Shown here: piece by piece, positions 55,401-62,075 of the stretch
Numbering within the stretch: position 1 is the stretch's first letter
How the letters are laid out: the number at the start of each line of letters is the position of its first letter
Source: Nannochloropsis salina CCMP1776
Taxonomy: Eukaryota > Sar > Eustigmatophyceae > Eustigmatales > Monodopsidaceae
Assembly: GCA_004565275.1 (NCBI GenBank)
Contig: SDOX01000008.1
Coordinates: 589,327 to 653,326, forward strand
Reading direction: 5' to 3'
DNA length: 64,000 nt
Made by a program: the position numbers and the translations under genes
The notes under the pieces: generated by a model
Database searches by the model: none
What the model saw: the letters and a program-made list of their open reading frames with translations, nothing else
Told to the model about the DNA's origin: nothing

Positions 55401-58400
55401 GGATCGTGACAGTACGTGCTAAAGCTGTCGCACCTGGCGACCGAATACAGTCCATGAGTGCAACCCTTTGGGCGCTCGGTAAATCGGCCATGCAGGAATC
55501 CTTCCCGTCCCTGTGGGCGTGTATGATCGACCTCCCCGGTCCTGGGAAGGACCAACTTGCTCTGTTGCCTTCCTCCACCGGCAATTCGGCCGCGGACTTC
55601 AAGGTGGCCGTGCCTGCTGCCGCACGTCTGTTGCAGATTCTAGACATAGAGACTTCCAGCTACAGTCGCACGGATCCCCCCGAACAATTAGCCTTCCGTC
55701 GCGGACAGTGGCTGACAATGAAGCTTCGAGAGGCAGAACTGCAACATGATATCGATCCGGCTGTCCTCAAAAAGGTGGAGGAGGCTACACGGGCTAATGT
55801 CTTCCCGCCTCCCGGAGTGGAGGTGCAGACCCGAAAGACGCTTACGCCGGACGCCTGGTACTTGATTACGGGCGGGTTAGGAGGCCTCGGTCTCAATGGA
55901 GCAAACGCTTTGGTGCGACATGGCGCCACTAAACTCATCCTGACAAGCCGTGGGGGAAAGGCCACGGCACAGTACAAGCCAGACCTGGATGCGCTCTCAG
56001 CGATCCCCGGCGTCATCGTGCGACCTTACGCCTGCGACACAGGCGACCGCGCCGCCGTGTTCAAGATGTTCCAAGAGTTTGAGGCGGACGGGGGGATCCG
56101 AGGAGTGGTCCACTGTGCGGGAATCCTGGCCGACGGAAATATCCGAAACCAGGACGTGGATAAATTGGGGGCGGTCTGGGGTGGCAAGGTGGATGGAGCT
56201 GTGAATTTGCACATGGCATCTATCCGCATGTCCCGGCCTCTCGACCTGTGGCTGACTTACTCTTCCTCCTCCGCTTTGATGGGGTCGCCCGGCCAATCCA
56301 ACTACTCAGCCGCAAACACGGCCTTGGATTGTATCGCAAAGCTGCGTCGACAGGTTGGCTTGGTTGGAACAAGCTTTCAATGGGGTGTATGGGTGGGTGT
56401 GGGTTTTGCCGAGCCCGCATTCTTGGAACAGCTCGATTCGGTCGGATTCCCTTCCATCACGAAAAGCTTGGGAAGCCTCGTGCTCTCGACCCTCCTGAAC
56501 AGAAACGCCCTGGCCATGCCCAAAGTAGTCTGTTGCCACCCTGTGAAATGGTCCGTGTTTGTCCAGCGGGGTCCGGAGTACATGATGTCGGGGGACTTGG
56601 AGTGCTTCGAGGCCGTCCAGAACCGCATCCCGCCGAAGAAGAAACCGGTTCCCTTGACGGACGATATGAAGGCCTATGGCGCTTTAGAGACGGCACCAGA
56701 GAGGACGGAAATGGTCGAAAACGTGCTGATAAGCAGCTTGAAAAAGGCAACAGGAAAGGAGATCACGAAGACTCAGAACCTGGGCGAGTGCGGTATTGCA
56801 TCGTTGGAAGCCGTGGAGCTCATTGAGACCCTCGTTCGCCGTTTTCCAGTCAACATCGCACTCGGAAAGCTTCTTGAATATCCGACTGTGGAGACTCTGT
56901 CAAGATACGTGGGCGGGCAGCTCGATCGCATCGTCGATTCCAAGCGCTCCACGCCTCTCTCCCGTGGTCAGGAGATCCTCCTCGCCCAAGGCCTGAGCCG
57001 CTCGTACATTTATCAAGAAATGACTTTCCATGGACCGCTGGCTCCCCATGCCCTCCTTGAGGCTTGGAAGCAATTGTTAGGGCGTCACCCTGTGCTTCGA
57101 ACAATCTTGGATCTGAAACCTGAGGAAGGGATCGGTCGACAGCAGACATTGCCATTGGAAGATACGCCTTTTCAGGAAATGTACGGATTGGTCGTGACGG
57201 CGAGCAAGGCGAGGGACACCAACAGTCTGGAGAGTATGCTTGGCCTCGCCGCAGACACCATGAACAACATTCCCGGGGCTCGTCTCTTGTCCGTCAAGTT
57301 TGCGACCAAAATTAGCTCCAATTCTACGGATTCCACCGTTATTCTTGCAGTGCCTCGCATGCTTCTCGACAACTGGTCGTTGCGCCTACTTGGCAGCGAG
57401 CTCACGGGGTTGTATGTGATGTCACAAGCCGTGTCCTCGGCTGCACCTGGTGCCGCAGGCCCTACACTCTCGCCGCCTCTGACGTCATATCAGGAGGCGA
57501 TGAAACTAGCCGCACAGAAGGAGTCGATGACCCCGGGTACTGTTTCGCCGGGTGTCCGCTCTTTGGTTCGCTCGGGCTCTTCTATTGCCAGCGAGAAGGC
57601 TCGTATCCTTGTGCCCATGACGATCACAGGGCTGTCCGAATCTAACAAGCCGAAGGATGATTCTCAGTCCGTAAGGTTTACCCTTACTCCCGCTTTGGCC
57701 GCAGAACTCAGCGCGCACACGATAAAGAGCCGCATTCCTCCGTCCACAATTTTCCTTTCTGCTTATCTGATCTCGTTGTGGGAGCGTTCGGAAAACACAG
57801 ACGCGTCGGTGCTCGTGGACTTGGATCAGCGGGTGGCTCGCGGCGATGTGGTTGGCCCCGTGCTGGTGCCTTTCAATGTCACGTTGCAGAGAGCCCACGC
57901 CTCCCGAGGCCCCGGAGAACTGGCCTACCACGTTCGAGAGTCTGTGGACGAGGCATTGCAACTGCTCCAAGCCCCGTCCACCCGCACCACGGAGGGTGCG
58001 CTTCGGGCTATCCCGGAGGGTGTCCCTGGCTTCGCTTTCCACGAAATCCCTTTGGCAGGGGGGGAAGTGGGGGTGATTGGGGATAAGAAAATCCAGGGCC
58101 TGCAGCTCTCTGTCGTCTCTAGCCTCGCTAATGACAGGAAGAACACAGAATACGCCCTCAATGTAGCAACGGGCCCTGGATACACGATGACGGACCTTGG
58201 GGGGTTCATGGACCGATTAGCTTTCAACATTCGAGAGGTTCTTCTTCCCGTGGCATCCCGGAAGAAAAAGGACACACCATACACGATCCCCGTCGCCCAA
58301 GCTGGCGTGGTTGGTGCTGCCGGGGCACTGACTGCGAAGCACGTGTCATTGTCTATCGACCAGGGAAGCGCGGCTGCAGCTTCGGGCGACGAAGCACACG

Positions 58401-61021
58401 TGCAGGGCACGCCTTTGCCCATGCTGCTGGTAGCATTATTGCAAATTGTTGGTATCGCCATAATGGGGACGGTGCTAGCCGTGCCGATATTGCTTGTGTG
58501 GCCTCTGGTTGCAATGGCACTAAGTGATTTAGGACAGGCGGCAACGCTTGCATTGGTCCCGCTTTTCTACCACTTGATCGGGCTCATCATCGCTGCTGAG
58601 GTACTGGTGCTGCGTGAGTTGTTGACGAGGGGGCGACTAACCGCCGGTAGCTACACCGTCAACTCCTTGCCTTTCCTTCGGTGGTGGTTCATGTCGCGCC
58701 TCCTGAGTTTGACCAGCCCGGTCTATGTAGATCACATGAAGAATACCATCATGTATATCTGGTGGCTGCGCGCCCTGGGTTCAAATGTGGGCGAAAAGGT
58801 CCGCTTCCATGCAGGTGTGGTCCTCACGGACCCAGACTTGATCACCTTGGGCGATGACGTGGTACTGGGTAAGGGAGCGCGACTTGTGAGCTCGATCGTC
58901 CGGGATGGCGTCTTGATCCGGGGGGATGTCCGTGTCGGCAACCGGGGACATGTAAGCACCCAAGCGGTGATGATGCCCGGCTCTCGCCTGGGCCAGGACT
59001 CGCTCTTGGATCGGCTCTCTGTCGCCGTCGAGGGGCAGCAGCTGGCTGAGAACAGTGTGTATGAATCATCTCCCTCCCGATTCCGCCGCCCGCGGGACGA
59101 TGCGGACACTGCCGCGCATCAGCTGGACTCCCCTGTCACCATCTCCTTGGATGCGTTCTCCTTCATCCTTCAGGCTCTTTTGGCCCCTATCTTGGCTACG
59201 CTTGCAGCGGCGATCGCCTACCAGCCTACAGCGGCGTTGGCAGTGACCCTGAAGCTCTTCCCTTTCTTTGACTGGTCAAACTGGCCGGAAGGGCCGGTTA
59301 TTTTTGCCCTGTTCTCGACGGTCGGCGTGGTGCCCATGACAGCATTCCCAACCCTTTTTGCCTCCATGGCATCCCTGAGGGCGACGGCCGCCTTGTTGCC
59401 GGACAGCGTGCTTTTGTATACAGCCCAACAGGCAGGTTTCCCCGGCGCAACAGCCGAGGGCATTCGCAATCTTTTTAAGACACAGGAGGGTGTCGATACC
59501 ATCAAGGGAGGGTTGCCAGCAGGCATGACGTTGGAAGGTACTCCGGGAACGGATTCTTTGGTATTTGTAACGTCGGGAAAAGTGGCTGTGAAGCAGGTGA
59601 TGCTGGACGCGTTTGGAGTACCGGCGGCGACCCTTTACGGGATATTCGGGATCGTATGGATCTTTGCCCTGGGCTTCTTGATCCAGGGATTCGTTCTCAC
59701 CCTGCTGACTAACCTGGTGTACTACATACTGCTGGCACCACCGGTGAGCAGCAATGCCTACCGGGTGCGAGGCTTCAAAGCCCACCTCCGGCAGGTGAAA
59801 ATCTCCGTGCTTCGATGGACCTACGATCGTTTCATGCGCCTATTCGTGGGCACGGATTTCCTTCCCACCTGGTACTGGACCCTGGGGGCGCAAATTGGGC
59901 GAAACGTAGTGATCGCGAACACGGATGTCTTTGAGGACCCCCATCTTATCTCGCTTGGTACTCAAAGCACGGTAACTGACTATGCCGCCCTTGAGACCAC
60001 GAATGAGCCTGGAAACGGTTATGTAGTCTGTGGACGGGTCAAAATTGGGAGGGATTGCGTCGTGGCCGTGCGGGCAGTCGTGGCGCCAGGGACAGAGCTG
60101 GCTGATGGAGCCATCGTCATGCCGCAGTCGGTCGTGTCGGGCGGGAAGGTCGCTGCGGACGCGGTCATGATGGGTGTACCTGCAACCAAAATCCTTGATC
60201 GATCGTCCTTACCAGGCAATGGGCCAGCCGACGATTCGCAGGGCCCGGTGACCCTCGGAGGGTGTTTGAAGTGGGGGCTGGGCTCTTGCGTATACGAGTG
60301 GCTGGTTATGAGGAGTATCCAAGGCCTTGTTGTGCCTCTGGTGTCCTGTGTGATGAATCTGCTGCTGGTACTTGCCTCTGCGTACCCGCCTCTCCTCTTC
60401 TATTTGTGGGCCATGGCCGAAACGGGGGCGAAGGGCGCTGGCTGGTCTGTGCGTCTCGCACAGGTGGCGACACCGATCGCTTTCCTCTCTTTCTGGATCT
60501 GTATTTTGGTGGTTGTAGTCTTGCATAAGTGGATCCTACGGGGGCGACAGATGGAGGGAACCATCGTTCCTCTCCGTGGTCCTTCCTATCACGCACGGCT
60601 GCAAACGTTGGTTTTGCAAAACTACGCAGGAGTTGCGGCGCTGGAAACGTTGCGAGGGTCGGTTTTTGCTCCATGGTACCTGCGTCTATTAGGTTCGCGC
60701 ACGGACGGATCTGCATACATCAATACGCTCACAATCACCGAGCCGGACTTGCTGACGGTAGGAAAGCAGGCAGTGCTGGATCAAGACGCCGTTATCATGC
60801 CCAATGCATTGGAAGGCCGAGCTCTGGTCCTTGGCCCCGTGCAGGTCGAGAATCATGCACGTTTGGGCGCGGCGTCACTTATTTTAAGAAACTGTTCTGT
60901 AAAGCGAGGAGCAGAATTGGCCGAGACCGCTGTTTTGCCGCCAACTTTATCGATACGAGTGAAGGGTGTCAGATACGGGGCCTTTGTACTGGAGGATGCG
61001 ACAGATGAGGAGTCGGCGTAA
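49457..61021 (+). CDS. Giant FAAL-primed type I polyketide synthase with Pls-like membrane/beta-helix C-terminus
   Basis: 3,854 aa, no intron. Order: FAAL about 20-655 (YTSGSTSLPKGVMVTHSNL, SWLPQYHDMGLIGI, PAYGLAEFTL); ACP1 with Ser832 (GFDSAG); KS about 890-1310, complete with Cys1055 (DTACSSSL), His1188 (HGTGT) and His1232 (SNIGHLEA); AT about 1430-1740, Ser1531 (GHSVGE) and RAFHTSH at His1633, a malonyl-type motif; KR with TGGLGGLG at 2138 and Tyr2283 (QSNYSAAN); ACP2 with Ser2449 (GIASLEAVEL); condensation-like domain about 2500-2960; then membrane helices from about 2988 with three hexapeptide-repeat domains at about 3110-3195, 3477-3582 and 3742-3835. There is no DH, ER or thioesterase. 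By family logic it adenylates a fatty acid, adds one C2 unit and reduces it to a 3-hydroxyacyl chain. The core equals cyanobacterial olefin synthase; the C-terminus recalls poly-lysine synthetase. The condensation-like motif reads VPRMLLDNW, without the usual HH, so its catalysis is doubtful. The product is unknown. Confidence 0.9.
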   Translation: MSTLPSNGNGSTAPAEGRWTKGRGWDGIGPWCDDATAEEICRAADKLSAEDKTLTVAKAIRFLLPFCGDKRALTYLDGKGAEIEVQTFSDVVDCAMRIAAYLQREMDLKPGDRAVLLYPPGQEFILAFLGCIVAGVVAVPVYPPHPYRMETDLPRLNLIVKNSGCKVALTDSQYMLVIRGIAVKNMLSRVGLAKGATWPSLRNVQTDKIRRSYAHTELLIEPDPQPDDLAFLQYTSGSTSLPKGVMVTHSNLIAQIRLISLRSVEIFGYTNQLNVVSWLPQYHDMGLIGIFLTCLSTGTHLIYMTPISFLQDPTIWLYTLHRYRAAITCAPNFAFALAQRKTSEALRDSMDLSCIQCVICGAEPIRVEVMTSFFAFFAKSGFNPYALMPAYGLAEFTLCATSQPSGKPLNVLYVNQQVLGATGKIELVPTETPGAACYVGVGGPYSKDGTQCRIVNPDTGECQGQGRIGEIWLDGPSKTRGYFDDEEKTKAAFRGMIKGEEHLGHVYLQTGDQGFLWKDELFITGRIKDLIIVRGRNLYPQDIEYAVEAALESTLRPGCSGSFSLDCNGEETVAYVAELRSHTTDHELLRSTVDQIRRHIAEEFQVAVSVVVLVEPRSIPKTTSGKIQRHKCKVGYREGTLKACFIWEASDGANGLAVPPPPKLGVLALSLNDDDDMSDDSFVSATLGGAELGDDFSSPETNYQRSPFKRKVSASFNSPYSSLSGMAPIKLPPVGEVPAATGSPAEDHGKITRNGQDETVQVVGGESWEVPSPVAVPPGSYVGNGETEEDGGISKEHQAFIDKMVDYVSKTREMQRESIDIDQPMSLLGFDSAGFVAMGRVMGDWVGKEISPAIVYKYTTIREIAGFLSRGADDSELSSGDLDEAIEADLDAAIAIVGIGLKAPGGPTGNLVGKEAFWKFMMAGADAVREDMPIERKTEEGLMLPGGYMDNVDAFDANFFGMSPAEAAHLDYHQGHALEVTWHALEDAGIEPGSLSGRTVGVYIGAISHEFAVLESLRGESSTWAATGISNSLVANRVSYLLNVRGPSLTLDTACSSSLVTVNDAVRDLRMGVVGMALAGGVNLILSSSASTALKKAGFLSTACRTFDATGDGYCRGEGCGMVVLKRLSRAIADGDRVYSVIRGVAVNHDGKTTSLTAPNPLAQEAVLRAAYRDAHIRPSQVRYIEAHGTGTKLGDSIEMAALGAVMQSDRDREDGSKFRCIVASGKSNIGHLEAAAGIMGLIRCALVLYNGQVPKAVHFEQPNPLIPWERLPFIIPRANMPLQEEGVADDPGATVVAGVSGFGFGGTNAHAVLESVPKNFDFDDSFDTAVTASSTAKQPLPLLLPVSSRSKEALTKLVGQYIDLLMGSGKNGSGKVMSYDRAVQVCLEASTRRTHHHGFRVGATGRSAEELVASLKDSMDEGGIVPVSQTAQSPEVVFLFTGQGAGYKGMGRQLYERNAVFRASMDEVDALLTPHLEFSVLKTVILTKDDYAVGGLTTLQSQPTLFAIEYSMARVWAMLGVQPNVVMGHSVGEIVASVFAGIISLPDAAKLICVRAKAMHSVPAGRGGMSVVFVGEDAAQELCESYKLEIAAVNGDTCVTIAGAFSGLDAMQEHLKYKDIRFKRLDVGRAFHTSHMESALPAMLRIAEEIQVRAPKAAPKLISLLSGAAMIEAPGADHWANHVRKPVLFLQGMRSLIQDGRPRVFIEVGPDAALTAMTKRIVFTRDKNVALIPSMTQARREDENLRLAEAFGRAYVSGVALNFKALKVGPPVPCSVELPLYPFDETVHVALGQLTSKAMATIGDKPTMAMQQVLSATEAQRMDHGKTNLFEEYWLLRKEHRGLRGRNLPPAHTVYICSEPTDAVALASVKTLRERSHTVLVPQDAESAAKAALGEDHFNKANVAGVDLLAGGDELKACLSGPNEADSVAVVYIAGGESGGQAPGLEDLGRLTDTAFGETAQVLCVLRSIAELGQGTRIKLWIVTVRAKAVAPGDRIQSMSATLWALGKSAMQESFPSLWACMIDLPGPGKDQLALLPSSTGNSAADFKVAVPAAARLLQILDIETSSYSRTDPPEQLAFRRGQWLTMKLREAELQHDIDPAVLKKVEEATRANVFPPPGVEVQTRKTLTPDAWYLITGGLGGLGLNGANALVRHGATKLILTSRGGKATAQYKPDLDALSAIPGVIVRPYACDTGDRAAVFKMFQEFEADGGIRGVVHCAGILADGNIRNQDVDKLGAVWGGKVDGAVNLHMASIRMSRPLDLWLTYSSSSALMGSPGQSNYSAANTALDCIAKLRRQVGLVGTSFQWGVWVGVGFAEPAFLEQLDSVGFPSITKSLGSLVLSTLLNRNALAMPKVVCCHPVKWSVFVQRGPEYMMSGDLECFEAVQNRIPPKKKPVPLTDDMKAYGALETAPERTEMVENVLISSLKKATGKEITKTQNLGECGIASLEAVELIETLVRRFPVNIALGKLLEYPTVETLSRYVGGQLDRIVDSKRSTPLSRGQEILLAQGLSRSYIYQEMTFHGPLAPHALLEAWKQLLGRHPVLRTILDLKPEEGIGRQQTLPLEDTPFQEMYGLVVTASKARDTNSLESMLGLAADTMNNIPGARLLSVKFATKISSNSTDSTVILAVPRMLLDNWSLRLLGSELTGLYVMSQAVSSAAPGAAGPTLSPPLTSYQEAMKLAAQKESMTPGTVSPGVRSLVRSGSSIASEKARILVPMTITGLSESNKPKDDSQSVRFTLTPALAAELSAHTIKSRIPPSTIFLSAYLISLWERSENTDASVLVDLDQRVARGDVVGPVLVPFNVTLQRAHASRGPGELAYHVRESVDEALQLLQAPSTRTTEGALRAIPEGVPGFAFHEIPLAGGEVGVIGDKKIQGLQLSVVSSLANDRKNTEYALNVATGPGYTMTDLGGFMDRLAFNIREVLLPVASRKKKDTPYTIPVAQAGVVGAAGALTAKHVSLSIDQGSAAAASGDEAHVQGTPLPMLLVALLQIVGIAIMGTVLAVPILLVWPLVAMALSDLGQAATLALVPLFYHLIGLIIAAEVLVLRELLTRGRLTAGSYTVNSLPFLRWWFMSRLLSLTSPVYVDHMKNTIMYIWWLRALGSNVGEKVRFHAGVVLTDPDLITLGDDVVLGKGARLVSSIVRDGVLIRGDVRVGNRGHVSTQAVMMPGSRLGQDSLLDRLSVAVEGQQLAENSVYESSPSRFRRPRDDADTAAHQLDSPVTISLDAFSFILQALLAPILATLAAAIAYQPTAALAVTLKLFPFFDWSNWPEGPVIFALFSTVGVVPMTAFPTLFASMASLRATAALLPDSVLLYTAQQAGFPGATAEGIRNLFKTQEGVDTIKGGLPAGMTLEGTPGTDSLVFVTSGKVAVKQVMLDAFGVPAATLYGIFGIVWIFALGFLIQGFVLTLLTNLVYYILLAPPVSSNAYRVRGFKAHLRQVKISVLRWTYDRFMRLFVGTDFLPTWYWTLGAQIGRNVVIANTDVFEDPHLISLGTQSTVTDYAALETTNEPGNGYVVCGRVKIGRDCVVAVRAVVAPGTELADGAIVMPQSVVSGGKVAADAVMMGVPATKILDRSSLPGNGPADDSQGPVTLGGCLKWGLGSCVYEWLVMRSIQGLVVPLVSCVMNLLLVLASAYPPLLFYLWAMAETGAKGAGWSVRLAQVATPIAFLSFWICILVVVVLHKWILRGRQMEGTIVPLRGPSYHARLQTLVLQNYAGVAALETLRGSVFAPWYLRLLGSRTDGSAYINTLTITEPDLLTVGKQAVLDQDAVIMPNALEGRALVLGPVQVENHARLGAASLILRNCSVKRGAELAETAVLPPTLSIRVKGVRYGAFVLEDATDEESA

Positions 61022-62075
61022 ATAGTCTTGAAAATGGAGGAGAATACAGCGATTTGGGACGGTGAAGAACATGGGATAGGGACCATGTTTGAAAAGTAGA
61101 CAGCGAATATGTCGGTAAAATAGATGTGGTATTTGGAGGAAAGAGAGCAGAAGGAAAGCAACAGCCTCTTCATTCGATTGAGCTAGCATACTTATCTGAT
61201 AAAACCTGGAAAATACGCGTATTTAGGACTGACTGTCCGCGACAAGCAGCGGGACAAATATTGAGGCCCGTATTGCGATGAGAGATCGTTGTGGCGTAGG
61301 AAGGAAGTCGACAAGATTGATGGCGGGTGGATGCATTACTGCAATGCAGTGGATGGCATAAAAGTAATTGCAGCCTCGTTCAAGTCTTGATCATTTTCGG
61401 CCGAGTGAGGCTTTTGGCAAATGGATGTAGTCAGTAGTTAAACGAGAAAAAAAGCATCGCATCATGACCATATGTGTTTTAGACAAATGACGAGAGAGAA
61501 GATCGTAGGGGGGGGGGGGGTTACCACACATTAGCTCGTACATCGCTTGCATGTGTGGCAAATGAGGCGTAGGGCGGAAGAGCTAGGGTGGAAGAGCACC
61601 CCAAATAAGAAGGAAAACGCATGCACTACATCCTTCGGGGGCTCTCGTTTAGAAGGTTTTTCTGTGCGGATCATCCGTTCCCCTTCCTCTTTTCTGAGTG
61701 CTCGGCATTCGATTTCTCTTTCTATAATATTGGCTCATAAGGACTGGATTTTTGGAGGGTTTTGTGGGGCCTGGTACTTTGCAAGGTGAAGTTAGCCCAC
61801 TAGTAATCACTAGTAATATTAGTAGTCCTAGTAGGGAGCACTTTAGAGGAACGGATATTTGAATTTTGAACGGTACGGTTGTCAACCTCCCCTTAATCAT
61901 GTGACAGGTGTAACGACACGATTTTCAGCAATTTCCTGCCAGAAATGCAGGATAGATATATCTCATTCCCACGAGAGTGCATTGGCATGGATTAGAAATC
62001 TCTTGGCTCATAGTTCCATTGCTTTTCAGCCTTCAAGGCAGGTTAGACTGAAATTACGTGGCATTCTCCCATAAC
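61022..62075. other. Intergenic region PKS/ABCG with simple repeats
   Basis: 1,054 bp. It contains a run of about twelve G (61508-61520) and a small cluster of CTAGTAAT/TAGTAATATTAGTAG words at about 61798-61835. No gene recognised. Confidence 0.45.
61798..61835. repeat. Short CTAGTAAT-type repeat cluster
   Basis: Overlapping copies of ACTAGTAAT, ATTAGTAG and CTAGTAG within 38 bp, partly palindromic (ACTAGT occurs twice). It lies about 240 bp upstream of the ABCG start, so it could be a regulatory cluster or a chance microsatellite. Confidence 0.6.
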
